Shown: in pieces, positions 7,664-17,061 of the stretch | Layout of the letters: the number at the start of each line of letters is the position of its first letter | Position numbering within the stretch: the stretch's first letter is position 1 | Source: Prauserella marina | GTDB taxonomy: Bacteria; Actinomycetota; Actinomycetes; Mycobacteriales; Pseudonocardiaceae | Reading direction: 5' to 3' | DNA: 64,000 nucleotides | Assembly (NCBI RefSeq): GCF_002240355.1 | Contig: NZ_CP016353.1 | Location: forward strand, 1,104,501-1,168,500 | Program-made: the position numbers and the translations under genes | The notes under the pieces: model-generated | Databases searched by the model: none | What the model was told of the DNA's origin: nothing | What the model saw: the letters and a program-made list of their open reading frames with translations, nothing else

Positions 7664-8741
7664 TCATTGGTTGGTGAGGTCGAATACCGGTTTGATGCCT
7701 TCGTCCAGGCGGGTGGGGTTGTTGTTGATCTCGGTGAGGAGGGGGCGGGTGAGGTGGCGTGGTGTGTGGCCGTCGTCGGTTCCGTTGCGGACGCAGCCGG
7801 AATAGCGGAGCACGATGTCCTGTGGTGGCTGTTCGTCGTGGAAGTGCAGGCGTAGCACCATGAGGCGGTTGCCGAGGCTGGCCTCAGGTGCGCAGTTGCC
7901 GGGTTCGTTGGGGCCGCTGCCTGTGGGTGCGGTGCGCAAGGCCGTGAGCAGGTTCTGGGTGTGGTTCCCGGTGGTTCGGGCCGAGGCGATCAGCGGCGCG
8001 GCTTGGGCCTGATTCGGGCTGGTGCTGGTGGTGTAGTGGCAAATCGATATCGATTCCACGGCGTGCGTACTGTCTGCGGGACGGGGTGGGGTGGGTCGGT
8101 AGCTGGGGTCGTGGGTTGCGGGGTGGTCAGGTGGGCAGCCGTAGTGGTCTTCGGTGTTGATGGGGCGGGCGGTGGCGAGGATGGCCTCTCCTAGTCGGGG
8201 GTCGTTGCTGAGTACGGTGATGGCGGTGCCGGCGATGATGCGGGTGCGCAGTTTCCAGCCGTTGCCGATGTCGCGGTGTTCTGGCTGGTTGTTCATGGCG
8301 AACGCGAGCAGCGGGATACGGTGCTCGGGGGGGCGGGAATTCCGCGGCGCAGCCGATGAGAACGGATGCTATGGGACGCTGCACGGCCCCGCGGGCGGTC
8401 GGGCGGGGTGTGTCTGCGTTGTAGCACCACTGGGGCCCGTGGCCGTCGTAGGCCCAGTCGGCCGGGACCTGGACTTCGACGTTGCCGTAGGACTCCCATC
8501 GGGCCGGGCCTGGTAGCGACGCCACGGGTTCAGACTCGGGCCGGTTGACCACGAACAAGGCGATCGCGGCGATCGCGGCGACAGCGAGTGCCGTCAGCGT
8601 GATGGCGGTCCAGGCACGCCGAACACGGCGGCGACGCCCGGCGGCGAGGACATTGTCGGCCAATCCTGCGGCGGCGGGGGCATTGCGGGCGGCGAGTTCG
8701 CGTAGTGCACGTCGTAGCTCTCGGCGGCTGGGTGTGGTCAT
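7664..8741 (-). pseudogene. Membrane-anchored partner of SigE-type sigma factor, frameshifted at G7 tract
   Basis: From ATG 8741 the protein has a cytoplasmic segment (RRELRRALRELAARNAPAAA), one membrane helix (AWTAITLTALAVAAIAAIAL) and an extracytoplasmic domain (VQVPADWAYDGHG). At a run of seven G on the plus strand (8327-8333) the frame is lost. The neighbouring frame continues the same protein (PEHRIPLLAFAMNNQPEHRD to VLRYSGCVRNGTDDG) and ends at 7,664. Removing one base from the run restores about 358 residues. Its start overlaps the sigma gene stop by ATGA, so it is probably the cognate anti-sigma or sensor. The frameshift may be decay, slippage-based switching or a sequencing error. 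Confidence 0.75.
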
Positions 8742-9298
8742 GATGTCTCCTGTTCCGCAGTCGCCCAGCGGCGTAGCGACTGGAGCGCGTGGTGGATCTG
8801 GGAACGCACCGTGCTGACCGAGCACCCCAGGATCTGGGCGATATCGGCGTCGGGGAGGTCGTCGTAGTAGCGCAGCACGATCGCCGCGCGTTGCCGCAAC
8901 GGCAATCGCTGGCACAGTTGCTGCACCTCGGCCACCGTGACCACCATGTCGGCGTGATCGTTCAGGTGGGTGTCCGCGTGTGCGGGGAGGTCGGCGGTGA
9001 GGTGTTCGTGGCGCAGTACTCGTCGCCAGCGGGATGTGCGGCCATTGATGACGCAGCGACGCAAATATCGGGCGGGGTCGCCGGTTGCGGTGATGCGTGA
9101 CCATCGTGGGTAGGCGGCGGTGAGGGCTTCCTGCACGGCGTCAGCGGCTTGGTCGTGGTCGCCGGTGACGAGGTAAGCGAACCCCAGCAGGGCATCACCG
9201 TTGTCCGCGATCCAGACTTCCATGGCCTGCTCGTCCACCGGTACCTCCACAGATACACACGCCGCAGACGCCCGGTTCATTGCATCCCGAATCACCAT
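8738..9298 (-). CDS. SigE-family RNA polymerase sigma-70 factor
   Basis: 186 residues. Region 2 carries LLGFAYLVTGDHDQAADAVQ and YLRRCVINGRTSRWRR; region 4 carries LPLRQRAAIVLRYYDDLPDA followed by the helix-turn-helix ILGCSVSTVRSQIHHAL. These match the SigE (SigM-like) subgroup of ECF-type factors common in Pseudonocardiaceae and Streptomyces. The stop overlaps the start of the membrane partner gene. ATG 9298 is the longest start; ATG 9280 or ATG 9223 are alternatives, and no start has a strong ribosome site. It directs polymerase to unknown stress promoters. Confidence 0.85.
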   Translation of the reverse strand: MVIRDAMNRASAACVSVEVPVDEQAMEVWIADNGDALLGFAYLVTGDHDQAADAVQEALTAAYPRWSRITATGDPARYLRRCVINGRTSRWRRVLRHEHLTADLPAHADTHLNDHADMVVTVAEVQQLCQRLPLRQRAAIVLRYYDDLPDADIAQILGCSVSTVRSQIHHALQSLRRWATAEQETS

Positions 9299-10293
9299 GA
9301 ACCTTCAAGAAGGTCTGCTGACAACCTGTCCATCCGCACCGCATGAAGGCACGGTTCTAGGTCAGCACTCTGACGTGAAAGTAGTTCGTCATCGCGAAGA
9401 CTTTCTTGCGCAAGGTTCTGCCTGTCACGACCTGTCGGTGATCGCCGGGCGTCAAGGAAACGTGCTATCACCGGAGTCTCTGAATAGGGGCACACGCGCG
9501 ATCGTCCGAGGGGAGGCAGCCGACTCACAGCAGCAAAAGGCGATGTTGCCCATTCGTAGTCGGGCGTGACCTGGCCAAGGCGATCACCAAGAGCGAGTCC
9601 GCAAGGGACTGTGCCCGCCGCGGCGTGGGGTGGCCGACGGGAGTGGAGTCGGTTCGGGAGTTGGATTAGCGCCTTCAGGGCTTCTACCTGAGGATTTGTG
9701 TTGTAGTTAGTTCCCTTAAGAACCTTGCATAAGCGGTCCTACCTGCGGAGGGCGCGGGCCTTTCGGCGTAGAGTTCCTGCGTCTTGCAGGGGTGTAACCC
9801 TGCACCGGTCGGGGCGAGCAAGCGGCCGTCGTCCCTTTGTTCGCGTAGCTCCTCTAACGTCTACGCGCGGAGAAGTTCGCCTCCGGGTGACCATTTTCGT
9901 TATCGGAGTTCTAGGGGTGTTCGGCCGCTTCGCGGGCATCGGCCAGGGCCGAATCTCGATCGCGCAATGGTCCACTACCTCGTCTTGGGCGCAGGCACGG
10001 ACCCTATACCTCATCCCCGCCAGGTAGCGAGGAACAGGTTATGGTGAGCGTCCATTGTGGTACGACGATCAATGTTGACACATAACGATTATTGACCGTG
10101 ACTTTCCGACACGTTTTCGGCTGGCACGGGTCTCGACGGATTCGGGGCCTGAAATTGAGATTGTCGTCAATCCTGTTGCGGTTTCGATAAGAACGGGATG
10201 AACGGTTTTTCGTCTCCGGTGAGATATCTTATTGTACTTTCGTGGAAGGGGTATCCGACGGTCGTCATGTCCACTTAACTGTGGGGTGTGAAG
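9299..10293. other. One-kilobase gap with no supported gene
   Basis: Short frames exist on both strands but none has family resemblance or a good start. Plus-strand 9,560-9,668 reads RDLAKAITKSESARDCARRG to a stop, but no start or homologue is recognised. From 10,020 to 10,260 the DNA is relatively AT-rich (ACATAACGATTATTGACCG) and may hold a promoter. The serine recombinase remnant follows, so this is probably the inside of a lost element. Confidence 0.4.
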
Positions 10294-10759
10294 TTAGCTC
10301 TGCATTGGGTGCGGTAGAAGTTGGTAAGCGCGCGGGTGACAGCGTGTCTTTGCGTCGGCGTGTATGCGTTCCATGCCGTTGATGACGCGGTCGATGATGG
10401 TGTCGCGTTCGAACCGGGCGAACAAGCCGAGTATTTGCACCAGCATCCGGCCCATGGGGGTGGCGGTGTCGAACGGTTCGGCGGCCGAGCGGAGCACCAC
10501 GCCGCACTCTTCCAGTTCATCGAGCAGGGTCACCATGTCGGACAGGTTCTGGGAGAACCGATCTGCCCGGTAGACCAGCGATACGTCGATGAGCCCGGCG
10601 CGTGCGGCGGCGAGTCGCGTTGCGGCCCGGGCGGTCGGTGTTCGGGCCGGAGGCGTCGTCGGTGGAACGCCGGACGTAGATGCCGACTCGTACCGTGTCG
10701 AGGTCTTCGAGTGTGCGGGTGGTTTTGTGGCCACGCCGTTTCGTCGCTGATCGCGCCAT
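10294..10759 (-). pseudogene. Serine recombinase, truncated and frameshifted
   Basis: From ATG 10759 the frame gives a basic leader and TVRVGIYVRRSTDD, the start of a resolvase catalytic domain with the nucleophile serine. The frame then shifts. The second frame gives RAGLIDVSLVYRADRFSQNL, LLDELEECGVV, and TPMGRMLVQILGLFARFERD, the conserved middle and end of the same domain. The segment between the two parts is largely deleted, and the protein stops shortly after IIDRVINGMER instead of continuing into the DNA-binding and zinc domains of large serine integrases. It is inactive and marks a former integrative element. Confidence 0.85.
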
Positions 10760-10965
10760 GGTGTGCCGACTCCCAGTCTGGTGTGGCGCCAGCAGTACCA
10801 CCACATTTGAACTCGTGGTCTGGTGCGCATGCGCCCGGCACGAGACATGCGCCCGAACCAGCAAACTAGCGAGGACGGACTTGAGCAGGGCTCAGGTAAA
10901 CCTGGTCCATACCGGCGGGGGAGCCAGTAGCATCGGCCGACGATCACGATGCTGACGGGAGCGAG

Positions 10966-11283
10966 GTGGTACGGGTGTTCCCGGTCGCTGCTGTCCGGTG
11001 GTCCGGAGCGGGCTGTCTGGTGGCGCCTTTGCTGTTGCTCGGCCTCATCGTCGGCGTCGTCGTCCAAGATGTGTTCGACGGGATGCGGCTGATCACCGAT
11101 GTCGGCTGGGTGGCGGGCTTCCTGATCAGCGCAGTGCTGATTCAGAGCGTCGGCCGCAGGCTTAATAGACAGAGCAACCGGCACACGCTCTACGACTCGC
11201 CGATGCAGAACTACTGGTGGCTGGCGTTCGTCTGCGCCATCCTAGCTGCCGGGATCGTCCTCCTGACCCGACTGCCAGGCTGA
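10966..11283 (+). CDS. Small three-helix membrane protein, unknown function
   Basis: 105 residues from GTG 10966, preceded by GGGAGCGAG as ribosome site. Three hydrophobic segments are visible: WSGAGCLVAPLLLLGLIVGV, VAGFLISAVLIQSVG and WLAFVCAILAAGIVLLT, separated by short polar loops with a basic patch (GRRLNRQSNRH). No family motif is recognised. It stands alone between the recombinase remnant and the LCP operon. Confidence 0.6.
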   Translation: MVRVFPVAAVRWSGAGCLVAPLLLLGLIVGVVVQDVFDGMRLITDVGWVAGFLISAVLIQSVGRRLNRQSNRHTLYDSPMQNYWWLAFVCAILAAGIVLLTRLPG

Positions 11284-11511
11284 TCAACAACCGGCAAGCC
11301 TTGGCGCGAACCTCGCCGCACTGGCCGGATCACTGCGAGTGCGATCTCAAGCCGTTCGCTTGAAGTCGGCACCAGCACGCTGGCTGTACGTGCCCGACTT
11401 GCTTTCCAGCGGCGGCGACTATGACCAGTGAAGGACGGCTCCGCCTGCCGTTCTGCAAGGCTTCGACTCCCAGGTTGCCGCTTCTTCCACTTCACCAGCC
11501 TAGCCACACCG

Positions 11512-12465
11512 CTAGTTCACGCACTCCGCGTCGTCCGCCGGTGGCGGAGCGGCGGTGAAGTCCCGCACGAACTGTCGCACCTGCTCCGGCTCGATACCGA
11601 TACCAGCACCGCCGGTGGGCGTCGGGACTTCCGCGGCGGCGAGCGGGATGGTGGCGGTGCTGAGAGTGCCGCGCAGCATGTCCGCGGCCTCCAGCGGGTT
11701 CCAACCTGGATCCGTGTGCACGCTGTCCTGGACGGCGGCGACCACACGACTGTCGGAGAGCTTCCCGAGCGTCTGCTTCACCAGCGACCGCAGGAACACC
11801 TGGAGTCGCGCGATCCGGTCAAGGTCCCCGTTCGGCAGGCCGTTTCGCTGCCGGAGGAACGCCAGCGCCTGTGTGCCCGACAGGGTATGGGTGCCCTCGG
11901 CCAGCGAGAAGCCGGTGATCGAGTCGTTCGTCGGAGCGCGCAAGCACACCGGCACCCCGCCGACGGCCGTACTGAGTTGCGCCACCCCTGGCATGTCGAC
12001 GATCGCGTAGTGGTCGACAGCGGTGCCGGTGAGCACTCGCACCGTGGCCACCAGCTTGTCGGCCCCACCGAGCCGGTAGGCCGAACTGAGCGTGCCCTGG
12101 CCGTGGCCCGGGATGTCCACCACCGCGTCGCGCGGCAGCATGATCGCCGACGCCGAGCCGTCCTTGCCGAGGTGGGCGAGCACGATCGAGTCGGCGGATC
12201 CGTTGTCATCCAGCCCAGCGACGAGCACGTTCTGGTCGGCCGCGGACGCGGCGGCCGGCGGTGCCTGGTCACGCAACACCTGCGGAACGGCGATTCCCAC
12301 AGCGGCGATGAGCAGCACGGCGAACGCGGCGAGCGCGATCGGCGCGCGAAGTCGCCTGCGGGGCTTGCGCCGCTCCAATTCGGCGAGCACCGCACGCGAA
12401 TCGGTGGCACGGTCGGCCTCGGCCTCGAACGCCTTGCGAATCAGGTCTTCGGTGTTGTCGGTCAT
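11512..12465 (-). CDS. LytR-CpsA-Psr (LCP) family protein with cytoplasmic N-terminal region
   Basis: 317 residues. Residues 1-45 are charged and cytoplasmic, residues 45-65 form one membrane helix (ALAAFAVLLIAAVGIAVP), and the rest is an extracytoplasmic LCP domain. Family landmarks include SIVLAHL, IMLPRDAVVDIPG (catalytic Arg-Asp segment), LSSAYRLGGADK, VDHYAIVDMPG, GVPVCL, GTHTLSGTQALAFLRQR and GDLDRIARLQVFL. LCP enzymes transfer glycopolymers from lipid carriers to peptidoglycan. Its start overlaps the sigma gene stop by four bases, and the unusual cytoplasmic head may bind the sigma factor as an anti-sigma module. Confidence 0.88.
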   Translation of the reverse strand: MTDNTEDLIRKAFEAEADRATDSRAVLAELERRKPRRRLRAPIALAAFAVLLIAAVGIAVPQVLRDQAPPAAASAADQNVLVAGLDDNGSADSIVLAHLGKDGSASAIMLPRDAVVDIPGHGQGTLSSAYRLGGADKLVATVRVLTGTAVDHYAIVDMPGVAQLSTAVGGVPVCLRAPTNDSITGFSLAEGTHTLSGTQALAFLRQRNGLPNGDLDRIARLQVFLRSLVKQTLGKLSDSRVVAAVQDSVHTDPGWNPLEAADMLRGTLSTATIPLAAAEVPTPTGGAGIGIEPEQVRQFVRDFTAAPPPADDAECVN

Positions 12466-12971
12466 GAAATGGCCTCCGTGGCGGAAAGACGGGTTTCCCC
12501 GGCGCGCAACGCACTCAGCGCGCGAGAGATGTGACTTCGGACCGTGCCGCTGGTGCAGCCGAGCACCTCGGCGATCTCCTCGTCTGTGCAGTCCTCGTAG
12601 TAGCGCAACAGGATCGCTGCCCTTTGTTTACGTGGCAGCTTCGCTATCCGCCCGCGCATCGCGTCGCGTTCGGCGTAGCGGTGTGCGTGGTCGTCGGTCG
12701 GGGTGCCGATCTCGTCCAGGGTGCTGTGCGCCGAGGCGACGGTGCGGGCCGCGCGCAGGCGCCGCCATGACAGGTACTCGTTGGTCACCATGCGCCGCAG
12801 GTAGGCGTCCGGCGCGCGCATGGCCGAGATACGTTCCCAGCGGGTCTGTGCCCTCAGCAGCACCTCCTGCACGACATCCTGTGCGAGATGCGGATCGCAG
12901 GTCAGCGCGGTGGCGTAGCGCAGGAGCCAGCCCAACCGGCCGACGACGAACTGCTCGAAGCGTTCCGGCAC
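12462..12971 (-). CDS. SigE-family RNA polymerase sigma-70 factor
   Basis: 169 residues with region 2 (DPHLAQDVVQEVLLRAQTRW, YLRRMVTNEYLSWRR) and region 4 (LPRKQRAAILLRYYEDCTDE then VLGCTSGTVRSHISRAL). It is translationally coupled (ATGA) to the LCP protein, which is probably its membrane partner. A cell-envelope stress role is inferred from that coupling. It is divergent from the flavin monooxygenase at 13,130, with about 160 bp between them. Confidence 0.87.
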   Translation of the reverse strand: MPERFEQFVVGRLGWLLRYATALTCDPHLAQDVVQEVLLRAQTRWERISAMRAPDAYLRRMVTNEYLSWRRLRAARTVASAHSTLDEIGTPTDDHAHRYAERDAMRGRIAKLPRKQRAAILLRYYEDCTDEEIAEVLGCTSGTVRSHISRALSALRAGETRLSATEAIS

Positions 12972-13114
12972 GCAAACTCCTCTTCGTTCTCATGACCAAC
13001 CCGAAGGGATAACGCACCGGCACCACCGATCTGTTGAACCCCGTCACGTTTTTTCGGGGAGAAGCTCGCCTAGCGGCGGAGCCGCCGGCTCACCGACACT
13101 CCCACGGCAGCGCG

Positions 13115-13130
13115 TGTACCATTTGGTACA
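13115..13130. promoter_or_regulatory. TetR-type operator over leaderless start of monooxygenase
   Basis: TGTACCA-TT-TGGTACA is a perfect 7-bp inverted repeat whose last base is the A of the ATG at 13130. Inside it, TACCAT (13117-13122) fits a TAnnnT -10 box placed 7 nt before the ATG, and no ribosome site is present, so the mRNA is probably leaderless. A repressor bound here would cover both the -10 box and the start. The TetR encoded downstream is the obvious candidate. Confidence 0.75.
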
Positions 13131-14659
13131 TGAAGACGTTGATCGTTGGTGCGGGACCCACCGGAATGACCGCTGCCCTGGTCCTTGCGGCGAACGGCGT
13201 GGACTCCCGAATCATCGACAAGCGGCCGGAACCGCAGCACACTTCCCGCGCGCTCGGCCTACAGGCGCGATCCATGGAGGTACTTGCCGGGCTCGGCGTC
13301 TCGGAGCAGGTCGAACGGGTCGCCTACCGGCTCTTCGGAGCGTCGATCATGAGCGGCGACCGGCCGATCGCCGAGATGGACTGGGTTCCGCCGGAGAGCA
13401 GATACCCCTACACCTATGTGGTTCCGCAGGCTGGTCTTGAGGCGATCCTTCGCGGGCGCCTGGACGAGTTCGGGGTGCGCATCGACCGCGGCGCCGAGGC
13501 TGTCGACGTCACCTCCTCCGGTTCCGGTGTGACCGCGACGCTGGACGACGGCCGGACGATCGAGGCCGACTGGGCCGTCGGCGCGGACGGCGCCCGCAGC
13601 CGCGTTCGTGAGGCGGCTGGCATCGCGTTTCCGCAGCGGAGCACCGGTGAGGTCTACTATCTCGCCGACGCGATCCTCGATCTCCCCGCGAGACTGAGAG
13701 CTCAAGTCGAAGGTCCCGCCGAGGACGGCGAGCGGTCTGGCAGCGCGATGTGGCTCGGACCGCACGGGCCGTTCATGCTCATGCGCCTGCCGGGCGATGA
13801 GCGATTGTGGCGAGTGTTCGTCGACATGTCCGACACTGCCGCCGATGGCGATCTTCCCCCGCTGACCACGCGGGCCCTCGAAACCCTCATCGCCGAACGC
13901 GGTCCCCGAGGTACCCGGGTGGACGCACTCCAGTGGACCTCCGTGTTCCACACCCGGCTGGGACTCGCGGACGCTTATCGCTCCGGCCGGGTCTTCCTGG
14001 CGGGCGATGCCGCGCACGTCTTCCCGCCGTTCGGTGGCCAGGGAATGAACCTGGGCATCCAGGATGCGGTCAATGTGGCCTGGCGGCTGGCCGGTGTCGC
14101 CAATGGCGCGCCCGCGACACTGCTCGACGGGTACGAGTCCGAGCGCAGGCCGATCGCTGCCGCCACCATCCGCGACGTCGAGGCACGCCGCCGCCTTTAC
14201 GCCCTGCGCAACTCACTCGCCAGGGGGGCGCGCGATCTCCTGTTCCGGGCCGGTGCCAGCAGCCGGGGCGCGAAGCGGAAGGCCAGTTTGCAGAACTCGC
14301 AGCTGGCGACCAGCTACCGGGACGTGATTCCGGGAGGTGACGGCGGACCGCTTCCGCGTGCCGGTGACCGGGCGCCGGACGGGCGGCTGGGCGAGACCAC
14401 CGTGCACGATTTGCTCGCGCCCGACCATGTCACGCTGCTGTGCTTCGATCCGAGTGCGCACGAAACGACCATCGAACGCGAGCCGGGGCTGACCACGGTG
14501 ACGATCGCCGGTCAGGACAGCCTGCTTCGCCGTGCCTACGGACTTGCCAAGGGGCGAAGCGATGTCGTTCTGGTCCGACCGGACGGTCACGTGCAGCGCC
14601 GGGGCTCGGACCTCGAAGGGGCGCGTCGCGAGATTCCGGCTCTGGTCGGCAGGCGGTGA
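13130..14659 (+). CDS. FAD-dependent aromatic-ring monooxygenase (PheA/TfdB type)
   Basis: 509 residues from ATG 13130. The N-terminal dinucleotide fold is LIVGAGPTGMTAALVLA, the DG motif is VGADGARSRVREAAG, and the GD motif is GRVFLAGDAAHVFPPFGGQG with MNLGIQDAVNVAWRLA. The C-terminal third contains a thioredoxin-like region (GDRAPDGRL). This is the group A flavoprotein hydroxylase layout used on phenols, polyketides and rifamycin-like drugs; the substrate cannot be told from sequence. It is followed 7 bp later by its probable TetR regulator. Confidence 0.9.
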   Translation: MKTLIVGAGPTGMTAALVLAANGVDSRIIDKRPEPQHTSRALGLQARSMEVLAGLGVSEQVERVAYRLFGASIMSGDRPIAEMDWVPPESRYPYTYVVPQAGLEAILRGRLDEFGVRIDRGAEAVDVTSSGSGVTATLDDGRTIEADWAVGADGARSRVREAAGIAFPQRSTGEVYYLADAILDLPARLRAQVEGPAEDGERSGSAMWLGPHGPFMLMRLPGDERLWRVFVDMSDTAADGDLPPLTTRALETLIAERGPRGTRVDALQWTSVFHTRLGLADAYRSGRVFLAGDAAHVFPPFGGQGMNLGIQDAVNVAWRLAGVANGAPATLLDGYESERRPIAAATIRDVEARRRLYALRNSLARGARDLLFRAGASSRGAKRKASLQNSQLATSYRDVIPGGDGGPLPRAGDRAPDGRLGETTVHDLLAPDHVTLLCFDPSAHETTIEREPGLTTVTIAGQDSLLRRAYGLAKGRSDVVLVRPDGHVQRRGSDLEGARREIPALVGRR

Positions 14660-14666
14660 TCGGCTG

Positions 14667-15263
14667 ATGCGAAGGGACACGCGGGAAAGTGACTCGTCGC
14701 CGCGAGAAGATCTCGTGCGCAGGGCCATCGGCCACTTCACGGTGCACGGGATCGGCGATACGAGCCTTCGCGGGATCGCGGCCGCGCTGGAAACCAGCCA
14801 TCGCATGCTCATTTACCACTTCGGTTCCCGCGAGGGGCTGCTCGCCGCGCTCGTGTCCAGTCTGAGACGCGACCTTGAGAACGCGCTCGTGGAAATGGCC
14901 GGTACGCCGGGGGAGTCCCTTCGCGACGTCGTCTGGCGGTACTGGTCGACGTTGATCGCGCCGACGTCGATCGCCCCGCTGCTCTTCGAGCTCTCCGTGC
15001 CCGCGATGCGCGACGCTCCCTGGGCGGACTCGTTCCGCGAGGGCAGCGCGGCGTGGACGGCGGGCCTTGCCGCGCTGCTGAGGCGGGCAGGGGAGCCGGA
15101 GGAACGCGCCGTGATCGTCGCGAGGATGAGCATGTCCGTGGTACGCGGGGTGCTCTGGGAACTCGCGATCACGGGTGACAGGACGGCGGCCGACGCGACG
15201 ATGCACGCGTTTGTCGACGCCCACTGGCCGAACCGGCCCATCGGTGACCCTGCCACGTCATGA
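14667..15263 (+). CDS. TetR-family regulator, probably of the adjacent monooxygenase
   Basis: 198 residues. The helix-turn-helix lies in IGDTSLRGIAAALETSHRML followed by IYHFGSREGLLAAL, and the rest is the helical ligand domain. It begins 7 bp after the monooxygenase stop and is likely in the same transcript, giving autoregulation through the palindrome at 13,115-13,130. The ligand is probably the monooxygenase substrate; this is inference. Confidence 0.87.
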   Translation: MRRDTRESDSSPREDLVRRAIGHFTVHGIGDTSLRGIAAALETSHRMLIYHFGSREGLLAALVSSLRRDLENALVEMAGTPGESLRDVVWRYWSTLIAPTSIAPLLFELSVPAMRDAPWADSFREGSAAWTAGLAALLRRAGEPEERAVIVARMSMSVVRGVLWELAITGDRTAADATMHAFVDAHWPNRPIGDPATS

Positions 15264-15288
15264 CCCGGTATCCCGCTGGTGAACGTGC

Positions 15289-16155
15289 TCAGAACAGCGT
15301 CGCCGGCCCGATGGGCTCTGGCTCGGGCAGCGCGTCGAGTCCGGGTACCAGTGTTCGCACGTCGTCGTGGAACCGGCGGGCGAGTGCTGGTGCGTCGTTG
15401 TTGTCGGGAGTGTGCAGGAAAACCGTCGGTGACCGGCCTTCGCGCAGCCAGCCGGCGACCACCGTCGTCCACGGCTGCCACCCCTCGACGGTCTCCTCGA
15501 CCGAGTCACGGCCCAGGTAGCGGACGATCGGCTGGTCGGTCAGTGCCCTGGTCCGCCGGGGCAGCCTCGGTTTCTTGGCCCAGGCGTCCTGCTCCGCCTC
15601 GCTGGTCGGCGGGCTCTGGAAGAAAACGGTGGTGTCGAACGGCACCCACTCGGTTTCCGTGTCGGCGAGCGCGCTCTCCAGCAGCGAGGTCGAGCCGGGG
15701 TCGGTGAAGAAGCCGGGGTGGCGCACCTCCACGGCGCGCCGGCGGCCGGCGGGAAGACGGCGCAGGAATCGGCTGAGGGCATCGACGTCGGAAGGGCCGA
15801 ACGAGCCGGGCAACTGGGTCCACAGGACCGCTCGCTCGCCGAGTGGTTCGATCGCGTCGAGGAACGCCCGCATCTGGGTTTCGACCCCGGCGAACCGGCG
15901 CTCGTGCGTGACGAGCTTGGGCAGCTTGACCACGAACCGGAAGCTGGGACCGGTCTGTTGTGCCCATGTGGCGACGGTGTTTCTGGCGGGAGTCGCATAG
16001 AAGGTGGTGTTGCCCTCGACCGCGTTGCACCAGCCCGCGTAGGCCCGCAGGCGCTCGCCTGCCGGCAGCGAGCGCGGCAGGAACCGCCCTGGCCACGCCT
16101 TGTGGGTCCACATCGCGCAACCGACATGAAGACGTGCCACTCCGCCAGCTCCCAT
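15289..16155 (-). CDS. DUF72 family protein
   Basis: 288 residues with the DUF72 TIM-barrel pattern: HVGCAMWTHKAWPGRFLP at the N terminus, NAVEGNTTFYATP, FVVKLPKLVTHERR, WTQLPGSFGPSDVDALSRFL, AVEVRHPGFF and VFLHTPDNNDAPALARRF. The family is widespread, its biochemical role is not established, and it is thought to act on nucleic acids or nucleotides by fold. It is convergent with the TetR gene, and its start is about 85 bp from the small gene at 16,188-16,451 on its upstream side. Confidence 0.88.
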   Translation of the reverse strand: MGAGGVARLHVGCAMWTHKAWPGRFLPRSLPAGERLRAYAGWCNAVEGNTTFYATPARNTVATWAQQTGPSFRFVVKLPKLVTHERRFAGVETQMRAFLDAIEPLGERAVLWTQLPGSFGPSDVDALSRFLRRLPAGRRRAVEVRHPGFFTDPGSTSLLESALADTETEWVPFDTTVFFQSPPTSEAEQDAWAKKPRLPRRTRALTDQPIVRYLGRDSVEETVEGWQPWTTVVAGWLREGRSPTVFLHTPDNNDAPALARRFHDDVRTLVPGLDALPEPEPIGPATLF

Positions 16156-16187
16156 CGATCGGGAGTCAAAACTATCCTGCGACCGAT

Positions 16188-16451
16188 TCAGCCGACCGCG
16201 GCGCCGGGGGTGTTTGCCACGGCGGACTTGATCGCGGCGACCGCCGTACCCGGCTCGTCGGCCCGGAACCGCAGTATCTCGGCCTTGCCGGTGGTGCCGT
16301 CAGGCTCGGTCACGGTCACCGGCGCGGAGAGCGTGACGGTCACGTCGGTCTGGTTGCCGATCACGATCCTCAGCTCCGGAACTTCCTGCTGGGCAACGAG
16401 CTGGAGAGTGCGCCCACTGTGGTGTTTCCGTTCGACCATGACCGTCACCAC
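16188..16451 (-). CDS. Small hypothetical protein
   Basis: 87 residues rich in beta-branched residues (ELRIVIGNQTDVTVTLSAPV, EILRFRADEPG). No signal peptide or membrane helix is present. It could be a small beta protein of the effector-associated or immunity type, but no family is recognised. It lies immediately upstream of, and on the same strand as, the DUF72 gene. Codon third positions look coding. Confidence 0.5.
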   Translation of the reverse strand: MVTVMVERKHHSGRTLQLVAQQEVPELRIVIGNQTDVTVTLSAPVTVTEPDGTTGKAEILRFRADEPGTAVAAIKSAVANTPGAAVG

Positions 16452-17061
16452 CGACGCATCGGCGATCCGGGTTTCTGAACCGGACGATTGGTTACTCGCA
16501 CGGTCGCCCGGTGCATGAGTTCTGTCGCCGATCTGCCGCGCGGGCCTTGGGAGCCCGCGAATCCGAAGCCGATACCGTCTACATCAGACATTCGGATAAG
16601 TCTGGGGGTGAAAGGGGCGCCCCTTTCCGCGACAGAGGTTCGACGAGTCGAGATCAACCAGCACCCGAGGGTTGGCCGAGCCGTTTCGCTTGCGGCGGAT
16701 CGCCTTCGGCGAAGGTCTGTACGCGAAAGCGCTGGGAGTGCCCCGCGACGATGCCGGAGGAAGGGAGTCCTACCATCGCCGCGACTGACGGCGGCGTGAC
16801 CGGTGCCTAGGCAGTGATGGGTGAGTGGCCGGTGAAGGGTTTCCGGTCACGAGTACCGGTGCGGCGAATAGCCAGTACGTGTTTAGGCCCTTGGTATTTC
16901 GGGTATTGCCGATCAGACCACCGATGGTGGGCTCTGGCCTAGACCCCGGCAGACGTCGAGATTGATCCGGTTTCAAGTGCCGCGAGGGACAGGGCTGAGT
17001 TCGAAGGACAACGGCTCCCTCGCCCGCGGAACCGGAAGCGGGAGGCAGGAAGCAAATCCTC
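16452..17061. other. Intergenic region with palindromic repeat
   Basis: No gene is supported in these 610 bp. The stretch holds the 18-bp perfect palindrome at 16,610-16,627 and presumably the promoter of the desaturase. Confidence 0.5.
16610..16627. repeat. 18-bp perfect palindrome GAAAGGGGC/GCCCCTTTC
   Basis: The two 9-bp arms abut without a spacer. From memory, intergenic palindromes of the form (GT)GAAGGGGCCCCTTC are scattered through Amycolatopsis-like genomes, so this is more likely a dispersed repeat or terminator-type hairpin than a specific operator. It lies 435 bp before the desaturase. Confidence 0.6.

Noticed and set aside
9200-9670. Plus-strand frames downstream of the sigma factor (9,201-9,569 and RDLAKAITKSES near 9,570)
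   Set aside because: No ribosome site, no family resemblance, and the first overlaps the sigma gene antisense.
16188-16451. Shadow frame of another gene
   Set aside because: The small minus-strand frame was kept as a low-confidence gene because no better frame covers this interval and its composition looks coding.
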